Assembly (NCBI GenBank): GCA_014804005.1
Contig: JAAVAP010000029.1
Span: forward strand, 1-64,000
Origin: Treponema sp.
GTDB taxonomy: Bacteria; Spirochaetota; Spirochaetia; Treponematales; Treponemataceae
Direction of reading: 5' to 3'
DNA length: 64,000 nucleotides
The notes below the pieces were generated by a model, which saw nothing but the letters and a program-made list of their open reading frames with translations, ran no database searches and had not been told where the DNA came from. The position numbers and the translations under genes were made by a program. This document shows positions 1 through 8,713 of this stretch, one piece after another (position 1 is the first letter of the stretch; every line of letters begins with the position of its first letter).

Positions 1-9
1 GAAAAGGCA

Positions 10-1587
10 TTGAACATCGACAACATTTTATTTAACTGTCGGGATATTTTGCGTGCCGCGCGCAATTCCGGCTCTTTTTTTGAAAAGCGGGATATGATGC
101 TTACGCTCGTGTTTTTGCGCTTCATTGGCGAGAAATACGAGGACGGAATTAAAAATCTTCGGCAGATTTTAATCGAGCAAGGGCTTGATCCAGATGATGA
201 AAATATCAGGACGGCTTTTTTTGATGACGATACTTTTGCAGACGGAACTTACAATTTGCCTGCCGAAGCGAAATGGACGACAATCATCAACACGCCCGCG
301 CCGGGGCTGAATGTCGCGCTTGACACCGCTCTTCACAGCATTGCGACAGATTCAAAAGATTTGAAAGGCTGCTTTATTGAAGGCACATTTACCACCCGTA
401 ACCTTGCGCCGAATGACATAAAAAAACTTGTTGATGAAGTAAACAAAATCAGCCACAAAGCATTTGGAGCGGAAAAAGACCTTATCGGTCGCGTCTATGA
501 ATATTTCCTAAAAGAATTTGCAGTGAACGCAACGAAAGAAGAGGGAGAATTCTATACTCCGCACGATGTTGTGCAGCTAATCGCGACAATGATAGAGCCG
601 TATGACGGCACGCTCTATGACCCCTGCTGCGGTTCGGGCGGTATGTTCATACAAAGTGCCGCTCTCGTAAAATCCAAGCAGGGCGACATCAACAGAATCA
701 ATATTTACGGGCAGGAAAAGGACGCGGCCACGTATCGCCTTGCAAAAATGAATCTTGCGCTTCGGGGATTAAGTCACAATCTTGGCGAAACGAATGATTC
801 TTCTTTCACGCACGATTTGCACAAGGGATTATATTTCAACTACGTCATGGCAAATCCGCCTTTTAATCTGAAAGGCTGGTATAATGACAATCTGAAAAAC
901 GATGCCCGCTGGTCGGACTATCAAGTGCCGCCCGAAAACAACGCAAACTACGCATGGATTTTGCATATACTCTCCCACTTGAAAAAGGCTGACGGTGTTG
1001 CGGGTTTCCTGCTTGCGAACGGCGCATTGAACGATAGCGACACTTTGGAAATCCGCAAAAAACTGATTCAGCATGACAAGGTTGAAGCCATCATCGTCCT
1101 GCCGCGAGAACTTTTCATTACTACCGACATCAGCGTTACCCTTTGGATTCTGAATCAGAACAAAAAGGGCGGCAACTATCATGGCAGAACATTGCGCAAC
1201 CGTGAACATGAAATCCTTTTTATGGACTTGCGCCAGTGGACGGAAAATCCAGTCAAGGGCGAAAACAAAAAGAAATTCTGTTTGATTACGATGCAAATTG
1301 AGCGGGCGGCAGACATTTACCACACATGGCAGAGCAAGGGAACAGACGGAAAAAAATACGAAGTGCCCGAACTTTATCGAAGCGTGGGAATTTCAGAAAT
1401 TGAAAAGAAAGGCTGGACTCTCACGCCGAGCAAATACATCGAGTTTATCGACCACGATTTGGAAATTGACTATGAAAAGGAAATGACCCGCATTCAGGCA
1501 GAAATGAAGGAAATCATGAAAGCCGAAAAGAAATCCCAGCAGATGCTGGAAGACGCATTCAGGGGGATTGGTTATGGGATTGAGTAG
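10..1587 (+). CDS. hsdM: Type I restriction-modification DNA methyltransferase subunit HsdM
   Basis: N6-adenine methyltransferase subunit of a type I restriction-modification complex (M2S, or R2M2S with HsdR). An N-terminal HsdM helical domain (about residues 8-150) is followed by the methyltransferase fold. The SAM-binding motif I reads DPCCGSGGMF near residue 204 and the catalytic motif IV reads NPPF near residue 282. The reading frame opens with TTG at position 10, only nine bases into the window, so the true start may lie further upstream. At 525 aa it has the usual family length. hsdS follows after one inserted gene. hsdR is not in the window and may lie upstream. Confidence 0.93.
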   Translation: MNIDNILFNCRDILRAARNSGSFFEKRDMMLTLVFLRFIGEKYEDGIKNLRQILIEQGLDPDDENIRTAFFDDDTFADGTYNLPAEAKWTTIINTPAPGLNVALDTALHSIATDSKDLKGCFIEGTFTTRNLAPNDIKKLVDEVNKISHKAFGAEKDLIGRVYEYFLKEFAVNATKEEGEFYTPHDVVQLIATMIEPYDGTLYDPCCGSGGMFIQSAALVKSKQGDINRINIYGQEKDAATYRLAKMNLALRGLSHNLGETNDSSFTHDLHKGLYFNYVMANPPFNLKGWYNDNLKNDARWSDYQVPPENNANYAWILHILSHLKKADGVAGFLLANGALNDSDTLEIRKKLIQHDKVEAIIVLPRELFITTDISVTLWILNQNKKGGNYHGRTLRNREHEILFMDLRQWTENPVKGENKKKFCLITMQIERAADIYHTWQSKGTDGKKYEVPELYRSVGISEIEKKGWTLTPSKYIEFIDHDLEIDYEKEMTRIQAEMKEIMKAEKKSQQMLEDAFRGIGYGIE

Positions 1588-1597
1588 GAACAATTCA

Positions 1598-2941
1598 ATG
1601 AAAGATTCTGAAAGCCAAATGATTGAATACAAACTCATTCTCAATGACCGTTTTGAGCGGAGCGCAGTTGCCTTTTTGAATAGCAAGACAGGCGGCTCTC
1701 TTTATATTGGCGTAAATGACGCGGGGACTGTCATTGGCGTAAAAGATGCCGATGAAGTTCAACTCCAAATTGCGGACCGCCTTAAAAACAATATCTGTCC
1801 GCCTGTTTTGGGACTTTATGACATAATTCTTCAAGAAGAAAATGCGCTCACCTATATAAAAGTTAATTTTTCAAGCGGAAGCGAGAAGCCCTATTACATA
1901 AAAAAACACGGAATGACACCCGAAGGCTGTTTTATACGAGTGGGCAGTCAAACGCAAAGCCTTACCGTCCAAATGATAGAGAGTCTTTTTGCTCGAAGAA
2001 CACGGAATAATATCCGCGTAATAGAAGCCCCGCGCCAAGACCTAACCTTTAACCAGCTCAAAATTTATTACGAAGAACACAAAATGCCTCTTAACGATCA
2101 TTTTGCGGCAAACCTTGAATTTTACACGCCTGAAAAGAAATACAACATTCTTGCCTATCTCTTTTCCGATGAAAACGGCATAAGCATAAAAGTCGCAAAG
2201 TATAAGGGTAAAGACAAAGTTGATTTGATTGAAAATGAAGAATACGGCTACTGCTCGCTCTTAAAAGCTACCGACCGTGTTTTGGACAAACTTCGCATAG
2301 AAGACCGCACATTTACCAAAATCACCTCCAAGTATAGGCAGGAAAATCCTCTGTACGACTATATTGCCACCCGCGAGGCAGTAATAAACGCCTTTGTCCA
2401 CAATGACTATACGGATTTGATGACGCCGGTTTTTGAACTTTTCAGCGACCGCCTAGAAATCACTTCATACGGCGGACTGATTGACGGAATGACAAAAGAA
2501 GAGCTTACAAGCGGAATTTCCCGCCCTCGTAACAGGGAAATCATGCGCATTTTCAAAGACATGGAACTTGTGGAGCAACTCGGCAGCGGAATGAACCGCA
2601 TGCTGAAAGCATACACACCCGATATTTTTAGAATCAGCCCTAATTTTTTTCATGTTGTGCTTTACTTTGACAAAAAAAATAGTGAGCCGGATGTTACAGA
2701 AACTGTTACAGAAACTGTTACAGAAACTGTTACAGAAACTGTTACAGAAACTGTTACAGAAAGGCAGAAGCAAATTCTTTCTCTCATAATGAAAGACAAT
2801 AAAATAACCACCAGCGAACTTGCAGCAGAACTGGCAGTGACGCGTATGACGATAAGCAGGGAAATCAGCGCGTTGAAGTCTTTGAAAATCCTTGAGCGCA
2901 TTGGCGGCGACAAGGGCGGACACTGGAAAGTGATAAAATAA
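1598..2941 (+). CDS. AlbA_2 (Schlafen-like) DNA-binding / HATPase_c_4-type regulator with C-terminal winged helix
   Basis: Putative DNA- or RNA-binding regulatory protein that sits inside the type I RM operon. ATG 1598 is preferred: it lies 10 bases after the hsdM stop, a TAGGAA ribosome site overlaps that stop, and the first residues (ESQMIEYK) match the usual AlbA_2 opening. A TTG at 1568 in frame would overlap hsdM. Domains seen: AlbA_2 (about residues 5-130, with GGSLYIGVND), a GHKL-like ATPase region (about 240-360, with AVINAFVHNDY and EQLGSGMNRM), a VTET tandem-repeat linker (about 366-389), and a winged helix-turn-helix (about 390-447) ending RIGGDKGGHWKV. Such proteins are common passengers of RM loci. 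Their role here, perhaps expression control, is inferred. Confidence 0.75.
   Translation: MKDSESQMIEYKLILNDRFERSAVAFLNSKTGGSLYIGVNDAGTVIGVKDADEVQLQIADRLKNNICPPVLGLYDIILQEENALTYIKVNFSSGSEKPYYIKKHGMTPEGCFIRVGSQTQSLTVQMIESLFARRTRNNIRVIEAPRQDLTFNQLKIYYEEHKMPLNDHFAANLEFYTPEKKYNILAYLFSDENGISIKVAKYKGKDKVDLIENEEYGYCSLLKATDRVLDKLRIEDRTFTKITSKYRQENPLYDYIATREAVINAFVHNDYTDLMTPVFELFSDRLEITSYGGLIDGMTKEELTSGISRPRNREIMRIFKDMELVEQLGSGMNRMLKAYTPDIFRISPNFFHVVLYFDKKNSEPDVTETVTETVTETVTETVTETVTERQKQILSLIMKDNKITTSELAAELAVTRMTISREISALKSLKILERIGGDKGGHWKVIK
2693..2763 (+). repeat. 12-bp in-frame coding tandem repeat (VTET)
   Basis: The unit GTTACAGAAACT occurs five times without change from 2693, followed by a partial sixth copy. 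Each unit encodes Val-Thr-Glu-Thr and keeps the frame, so copy-number change would lengthen or shorten the linker before the winged helix without breaking the gene. Confidence 0.95.
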
Positions 2942-2953
2942 ACAAAACAAGAG

Positions 2954-4087
2954 ATGTTGAAAATGAACAAGACGTATAAACTTGGCGAATTGATTGAACT
3001 CTGCGATGAACACAATGCGAAAGGAAAATATACTGTTGATGATGTGAAAGGAATTTCAATACAAAAGATTTTTATCGAAACGAAAGCCGACATGAAAGAT
3101 GTGTCTTTAAATCCATACATTTTAGTTAAGCCCGACTATTTTGCCTATGTCACTGTCACTTCGCGCAATGGCGAAAAAATTACTCTAGCCCATAACACAA
3201 CTGATAATACTTACATTGTCTCGTCATCTTACGTTGTCTTTTCTGTAAAAAACAAAGATTTGCTTCTTTCCGACTATCTTTTTATGTACTTCAACCGCCC
3301 CGAATTTGACCGATATGCGCGTTTCAATTCTTGGGGTTCTGCAAGAGAAACATTTAGTTGGGAAGATATGTGTGATATGGAAATCGAACTCCCGTCGCTG
3401 CCAATCCAGCAAAAGTATGTAGATGTCTACAACGCCATGCTCGCAAATCAGCAAAGCTACGAGCGCGGGCTGAAAGATTTGAAGCTCACTTTTGAAGCAT
3501 TGATTGATGAATACAAGCATAAAGCGAGCAAAAAGACTGTTGGTGACATTTTAAAAGAAATAGATTGCCGGAATGAAGATGGTTCTATAACAGATGTTCA
3601 AGGCATCAATATAGCAAAACAATTTATGCCATCGGTCGCAAATACTTATAATGTTAATCTATCAAAATATAAGTTGGTTGAAAAAGGGCAGTTTGCATTC
3701 TCAGGGATGCAGACAGGACGAGATGAATGCATTCGTATAGCTTTATACAATGGAGAAAATCCGATTATTATTTCTCCTGCATATTCAGTTTTAGTGACAA
3801 AAAATAATACCGTTCTTCCTGCATATATTATGATGTGGTTTTCGCGTAAAGAAACAGATCGTCTTGGATGGTTTATGAGCGATGCGAGTATAAGAACAAG
3901 TTTAGATATAGATCGTTTCTATGAAATAGAAATACCTGTTCCAGAACTACATGTTCAAAAAGCAATCATAGAAATATATGTTGCATACAACGAGCGTAGA
4001 AATATCAACGAAAGACTAAAATCACAAATAAAAGATATTTGCCCGATACTAATAAAGGGCAGTTTGGAAGAAGCAAAGGAGGCGTAA
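2954..4087 (+). CDS. hsdS: Type I restriction-modification specificity subunit HsdS
   Basis: DNA-recognition subunit that gives the HsdM complex its bipartite target. Two target recognition domains are visible (about residues 1-150 and 200-345), each followed by a conserved helical spacer. The first spacer region contains LPSLPIQQKYVDVYNAML, and the second contains IPVPELHVQKAIIEIY. ATG 2954 has a weak CAAGAG site ahead; ATG 2963 is an alternative. At 377 aa it has family size. The second half, from about 3540, is clearly richer in A and T than the first half, which suggests that the second recognition domain was exchanged. Confidence 0.92.
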   Translation: MLKMNKTYKLGELIELCDEHNAKGKYTVDDVKGISIQKIFIETKADMKDVSLNPYILVKPDYFAYVTVTSRNGEKITLAHNTTDNTYIVSSSYVVFSVKNKDLLLSDYLFMYFNRPEFDRYARFNSWGSARETFSWEDMCDMEIELPSLPIQQKYVDVYNAMLANQQSYERGLKDLKLTFEALIDEYKHKASKKTVGDILKEIDCRNEDGSITDVQGINIAKQFMPSVANTYNVNLSKYKLVEKGQFAFSGMQTGRDECIRIALYNGENPIIISPAYSVLVTKNNTVLPAYIMMWFSRKETDRLGWFMSDASIRTSLDIDRFYEIEIPVPELHVQKAIIEIYVAYNERRNINERLKSQIKDICPILIKGSLEEAKEA

Positions 4088-4089
4088 AT

Positions 4090-6690
4090 ATGAATGGTTA
4101 TCGTGGTTCAGAATGGAGAAAATGGGATTTGCATTTGCATTCCCTTTATACTTATTTAAATAATAACTATAAAAATATAACAGAAGATGTCTATATTCAA
4201 AAAATAATTGATTCTGGATTATGTTCTATAGGGCTGACAAATTATTTTATGTTTTCAAATGAGGATTATGAACTTAAGGAAAAATTAGAAGCAAAGGGAA
4301 TAACTGTTTTTATGAACTTAGAATTCAGATTGACATATAGAAATAAGGATGATGATTTATGTGATTTTCATATAATTTTTGATAATAAACTTGAAACTTC
4401 TACTATTAAGAAATTTTTAAGCAATCTTGATGTGAATATAGGAGACTCAACAAAAAAAGCTTCTGAATTATCATCTAGCGACATAAAACAACAAGGATGT
4501 ATTGATTTTAACAAAACAATGGATTTATTAAGCCAGGAAGCCATAGGGGTAAAGGGTAAATACCTAACAGGTATATTGGCTCGAGGTAAAGGAAATTCCC
4601 GTTCTGCTAATTTATATGAGTCTTTTATAAAGAAGTGTGATTTAATAATTCATTCCACTGATTCTGAAAATAATATTAGTGAGGATAGGTCATTTTTTGA
4701 ATCTATAAATAAACCTCTTCTTCAAAATAGTGATGCCCATTCATTAGAAAAAATTGGAAACAAATTCACATGGATAAAAGCGGAGCCTACATTTGAAGGC
4801 TTAAAACAAATTATTTATGAACCAGAGACTCGTGTAAAAATCCAGGAAATGAAACCTGAAGAGAAATTGGGATATAATGTCATTGATTCCATTGAATTTT
4901 CAATTCCAAGTTTTTGTAATCAAAAAATATATTTTAATCAGAATCTGAATACTATAATAGGCGGACGCTCAACAGGAAAATCAACATTAATAGAATTATT
5001 ATGTTATAAAATTCTAGGAGATTTCAAAAATATCACAAAATCAAAACAAGAATATTTAAAAAACACAATAGAAACTGGAAATATTATTGTTAATTGGATA
5101 AATAAAGAAGCTGACAAAACTCCAGAAATAGAATATTTCCCACAAGGAAGAATGTATGAATTAGCTGAAAATAAAGATGATTTTAATGAAATTGTAAGAA
5201 ATATATTAAAGGAAGATTCTGCCGGAAAAGAGTTGCTTGATTTTGAATCCAATCAACAGTCAGCTTCCACAGAGATTGCTACGAACATAGCGAATCTTTT
5301 TGCTTTAAATAAAGAAATTGAAAACAAAAATATTAGCATTAAAGAAAATGGAGCGAGTCAAGCTATTAAAGCAGAAATAGATAAAATTCAAAGGAATATT
5401 GCTGATATATCTAATGAGGAAAAAAATACTCAATTATTAATTGAAGAATACTCAGATTTATGCAAAAAAATAGAATTGTGTAATAAAGCAGTAGAAAGGT
5501 CTAGAAAGATAAAAGAACTTTTTGAATCTTTCAATAACATAGAAAATATATTAGATAAAGCGATAATAGAAAAAATCAATGCTATAGAAGATGAAAATAT
5601 TAAAAAATCGTTCAATAAATTTGAAGAAAAAATCAAAGAAGATTTTGATAAATTGTCAAATGAGATTGTTAAAAATGCAAGCGATGTAATTAATGCCAAA
5701 TCATCGGAGTTGAAAGACTTAAAAGAGTCTGATGCATATAAAAACGGAGAGGATTTAAAAAAACAAAATTCCATTTTTGATGAATTAAATAAAAAATTAG
5801 AAGTGGAAAAAGAGAAATTTAATAAAGTTTTAGAATTAGAAAAAGAAAGAGATGCCAAACAGAGACAGCAAGACGAACTTCTGAATCAAATAATTCAAAA
5901 ACATTTTTTAGTAATAAAAAGCGGAGAAGAGCTTTGTAAAAAGTTAAATTGCACAAGAACCGATTTGGAAATAAAAGCAAATTTTAAATTAAAAACGGAA
6001 GTATTAACTGACTTTTATACTAATAAATTTAATTCTAGAAGTGGAGATAAAAATCTTTCTCCGTATGATTTTTTAAATTCATATCAAGAAAAAGATGAAA
6101 ATATCGAATTTTGTAAGAAATTTATAAAAGAAGCACTTCAAAAGAAATTTGTCTTAAAAGGAGGAAACACGGAACAAGGTGTTATATCTGAACTTTTCAG
6201 TCAATTTTGGTATACAATAGATTATGAAGTTTCATACCAAAATGATAAGTTTATGGAAATGTCTCCAGGAAAACAAGCATTTGTAGTTTTGAAAATGCTT
6301 TTGGATTTTAGTAAAAAGAAATGTCCTATCCTAATAGATCAACCAGAAGACAGTCTTGACAACAGGGCTATATATAAAGAATTGGTTTCATATTTAAAAC
6401 AAAAAAAGATTGATAGGCAAATAATCCTTGTTACTCATAATGCAAATATTGTTGTTGGTGCTGATGCGGAACAAGTTATTGTTGCAAATAAAAATGGGAA
6501 TGATTCTCCTAATAAAGATGGAATTACTTTCCAATATTGTGCTGGTGCGCTTGAAAACACCAAAACAAAAACCGATGATGCAAATGTTCCCGTTCTTGAG
6601 CGACAAGGCATACGTGAACATGTTTGCGAAATTCTTGAAGGTGGAAAAGAAGCCTTTGATATACGAGAAAAAAAATATGGTTTTGTTTAA
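4090..6690 (+). CDS. TrlF-type PHP-domain/SMC-like AAA ATPase (defence-associated)
   Basis: 866-aa protein starting at ATG 4090, with a strong AAAGGAGG site overlapping the hsdS stop, so the two genes are translationally coupled. The N terminus carries the opening GSEWRKWDLHLHS, a PHP-type metal-binding HxH motif, with a further NSDAHS near residue 217. An ABC/SMC-type ATPase follows: Walker A GGRSTGKST near residue 295, a long coiled coil (about 390-620, rich in Lys, Glu and Ile), and Walker B PILIDQPEDSLDN near residue 750, then ILVTHNANI. This order matches the TrlF family found beside type I RM systems. Nuclease activity against DNA or RNA is inferred from the PHP domain. Base composition is far more AT-rich than the window average, a sign of transfer. 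Confidence 0.75.
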   Translation: MNGYRGSEWRKWDLHLHSLYTYLNNNYKNITEDVYIQKIIDSGLCSIGLTNYFMFSNEDYELKEKLEAKGITVFMNLEFRLTYRNKDDDLCDFHIIFDNKLETSTIKKFLSNLDVNIGDSTKKASELSSSDIKQQGCIDFNKTMDLLSQEAIGVKGKYLTGILARGKGNSRSANLYESFIKKCDLIIHSTDSENNISEDRSFFESINKPLLQNSDAHSLEKIGNKFTWIKAEPTFEGLKQIIYEPETRVKIQEMKPEEKLGYNVIDSIEFSIPSFCNQKIYFNQNLNTIIGGRSTGKSTLIELLCYKILGDFKNITKSKQEYLKNTIETGNIIVNWINKEADKTPEIEYFPQGRMYELAENKDDFNEIVRNILKEDSAGKELLDFESNQQSASTEIATNIANLFALNKEIENKNISIKENGASQAIKAEIDKIQRNIADISNEEKNTQLLIEEYSDLCKKIELCNKAVERSRKIKELFESFNNIENILDKAIIEKINAIEDENIKKSFNKFEEKIKEDFDKLSNEIVKNASDVINAKSSELKDLKESDAYKNGEDLKKQNSIFDELNKKLEVEKEKFNKVLELEKERDAKQRQQDELLNQIIQKHFLVIKSGEELCKKLNCTRTDLEIKANFKLKTEVLTDFYTNKFNSRSGDKNLSPYDFLNSYQEKDENIEFCKKFIKEALQKKFVLKGGNTEQGVISELFSQFWYTIDYEVSYQNDKFMEMSPGKQAFVVLKMLLDFSKKKCPILIDQPEDSLDNRAIYKELVSYLKQKKIDRQIILVTHNANIVVGADAEQVIVANKNGNDSPNKDGITFQYCAGALENTKTKTDDANVPVLERQGIREHVCEILEGGKEAFDIREKKYGFV

Positions 6691-6722
6691 ATCTGAATAA
6701 TCAAAAAATTGGAGCAAATTCT

Positions 6723-6803
6723 ATGTCAAAACTAACAGAATACAACGAACATTGTTGCAACTCGAATTTAAAAATTGCCGCCGGGCTGCGGCTTTTCGCA
6801 TAA
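6723..6803 (+). CDS. Possible 26-aa ORF, perhaps a gene remnant
   Basis: A short frame (MSKLTEYNEHCC...GLRLFA) with a GGAG 9 bases ahead of its ATG. Its stop codon is immediately followed by the GGAG of the Fic gene, an arrangement typical of translational coupling. No function is recognised. It could be a leader peptide or the stump of a deleted RM-operon gene such as hsdR. Confidence 0.25.
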   Translation: MSKLTEYNEHCCNSNLKIAAGLRLFA

Positions 6804-6818
6804 AGGAGACCGCATAAA

Positions 6819-7835
6819 ATGTACACGCCGCCGTTTGAAATCACGTCACGGATAATCGAGCTAATATCGGTCGTTTCGGAAAAAATCGGGGAAATACAGT
6901 ATCTTCAGGACAGCGCGCAGCATGTCCGGCTGAGAAAGGAAAACCGCATAAAGACAATCCATGCTTCCCTTGCAATCGAAAACAACAGCCTGAGCATAGA
7001 GCAAATCACGGCGATAATCGAGGGAAAGCGCGTATTGGGAAATCCGAACGAAATCAAGGAAGTGGAAAATTCGATTCAGGCGTATGACTTGCTTTTGTCG
7101 CTTGACCCTTGCAGCGAGAAAGATTTGCTCAAGGCGCACGCGCTTATGATGCGGGATTTGGTCGGCAGAAGCGGCACATACCGGACGGACGGCGTGGGCA
7201 TATTCGACGGCGAAACGGTCGTCCACCTTACGCCACCCGCCGAACGAGTGCCCGCGCTCATGTCCGATTTGTTCGCATGGCTCAAGGCGAGCGACGTGCA
7301 TCCGCTCATAAAAAGCTGCGTGTTCCATTACGAATTCGAGTTCATCCATCCTTTTCAGGACGGCAACGGCAGAATGGGACGTTTGTGGCAGACAGCAATT
7401 TTAAAGGACTGGAAAGCAATTTTTGCGTGGCTGCCCGTCGAAACGTTGGTAAAGGAGCATCAAAAAGAATATTACGACGCGCTCGGGGCGAGCAACCGCG
7501 ACGCAAACAGCACCGGCTTTATAGAATTCATGCTTTCGCTGATCGCAGGCACGATTGAAGATATTATAGAGGCGGAAAAGAAGGTTGCTGCAAGCGTTAC
7601 CCAAAAGGTGGGTGTAAAGGTTACTCAAAAGGTGGCTGTAAACGTCACTGCAAATCAGCAGAAAATCATCGACGCAATCAAAGCAAATCCGTTTGTCACG
7701 CAAGAAGAACTTGTCGCTATCGTCGGAATCGCACGAAAAAACATCATCGCAAATATGAAAAAACTCCAAGAAAGCGGACTGATAAAGCGCATCGGCGCGG
7801 ACAAAAACGGGCATTGGCAGGCGGGGGAATGTTAG
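6819..7835 (+). CDS. Class II Fic-domain protein with C-terminal winged helix
   Basis: Predicted AMP (or other nucleotide monophosphate) transferase of the Fic/Doc family. The catalytic loop HPFQDGNGRMGR lies at about residues 172-183 and keeps the catalytic His and the GNGR anion-binding part. An N-terminal inhibitory helix motif SLAIEN near residues 51-56 fits the (S/T)xxxE(G/N) pattern of self-inhibited class II Fic proteins. A linker with VTQKVGVKVTQKVAVNVT (about residues 264-281) leads to a winged helix ending RIGADKNGHWQ, very like the end of the AlbA_2 protein upstream. The ATG follows an AAAGGAG site. The protein is full length (338 aa) and looks intact. Its target is unknown. Confidence 0.88.
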   Translation: MYTPPFEITSRIIELISVVSEKIGEIQYLQDSAQHVRLRKENRIKTIHASLAIENNSLSIEQITAIIEGKRVLGNPNEIKEVENSIQAYDLLLSLDPCSEKDLLKAHALMMRDLVGRSGTYRTDGVGIFDGETVVHLTPPAERVPALMSDLFAWLKASDVHPLIKSCVFHYEFEFIHPFQDGNGRMGRLWQTAILKDWKAIFAWLPVETLVKEHQKEYYDALGASNRDANSTGFIEFMLSLIAGTIEDIIEAEKKVAASVTQKVGVKVTQKVAVNVTANQQKIIDAIKANPFVTQEELVAIVGIARKNIIANMKKLQESGLIKRIGADKNGHWQAGEC

Positions 7836-8178
7836 GAAAAGAAATCACGGCGATAAGGTTGGCGGCGTTCTTTTTCTCTCCCCATAACAAAATCTCCTCC
7901 GCACCATTTTATTTAAAAAAGCGCGATTTTTTCGCAAAGCCCGCGTATACGAAACTTATTACAAAAATCAAATTTATGATGTGTCGTTTTATTCAGAAGC
8001 AAGTACAAAAAAACGGCGTTGCAGGACTTGACTTTGAATATTGGAACGACAAAGGTTGGCTTGGTAAAAGTCGTCCGTGGAAAAATTGACACATTGGATT
8101 TAAATAAATTTTTGATTCGTGCCACACAATACTCACGCTGGAAACTTCGTTGCGAATACCGTCGGAGTTTGTTAATTT
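7836..8178 (+). other. Intergenic stretch, possible decayed gene
   Basis: No confident gene. One frame stays open from about 7981 to a TGA at 8184-8186 that overlaps the start of the next gene. Its last 50 residues look protein-like (for example GLVKVVRGKIDTLDLNKFL) but have no good start codon or ribosome site. Another frame is open from 7814 to 8089 but begins inside fic. This looks like a remnant; I do not recognise it. Confidence 0.3.
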
Positions 8179-8706
8179 ATGATTGATAAAATCGACGATG
8201 CAACTTATAATATAAAAAGTTTGAACAGTATCTTCAATCAGGATAAAATGAAAATGTGTATCGAATGTTATTCAGAAAAATGCAGGATAACTCCACTCTT
8301 AAAAGCGGAGGACTGTCTTAAAAATCACACGCAGTATATATGCGGAACTTGCGGTCGTTGCATTTGCATTGAGAGGGATAAAGTCCACGGCTTGCAGAGA
8401 TGGAATTTTCCGTTCAAGTCACTTGAAATTGCGATGCTTTATCTGCGGACGGCGGACTTCACAATGAAAAAATCCTGCGGCATATACGAGATAGCAGGCA
8501 AAGGCGGCAGGAAGTCCTACAATATTTTCTCGGACATTTCTGACCTGCACGCTTTTCTGAAAAAGAATAAGGACAAGTCCTGCGAAAAAATACGCCCGAT
8601 ATTTGAAACAGCGGAGTACAACGAACATCAAAATGCCGAGGTCAGGAAATTGACTGCGGAGGAAATAAAAAAATATTTGGAGGAGCTTTTAAAATTGAGT
8701 TTCTAG
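8179..8706 (+). CDS. Hypothetical protein with N-terminal Cys-rich (zinc-finger-like) region
   Basis: 175 aa, function not recognised. Cysteines at about residues 24-61 are spaced as CIEC...C and CGTCGRCIC, which suggests a small zinc-binding module. The remainder is mixed alpha/beta with a lysine-rich C terminus. The start is uncertain: ATG 8179 has no clear ribosome site, and ATG 8248 (MKMCIECY), just before the cysteines, is a reasonable alternative. It ends only 7 bases from the convergent oppB stop and is the last gene of the accessory island. Confidence 0.6.
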   Translation: MIDKIDDATYNIKSLNSIFNQDKMKMCIECYSEKCRITPLLKAEDCLKNHTQYICGTCGRCICIERDKVHGLQRWNFPFKSLEIAMLYLRTADFTMKKSCGIYEIAGKGGRKSYNIFSDISDLHAFLKKNKDKSCEKIRPIFETAEYNEHQNAEVRKLTAEEIKKYLEELLKLSF

Positions 8707-8713
8707 GAAAATT

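Noticed and set aside
7814..8089. 91-aa ORF after fic
   Set aside because: It starts inside fic without a ribosome site and has no recognisable domain; the region is described as intergenic with a possible remnant.
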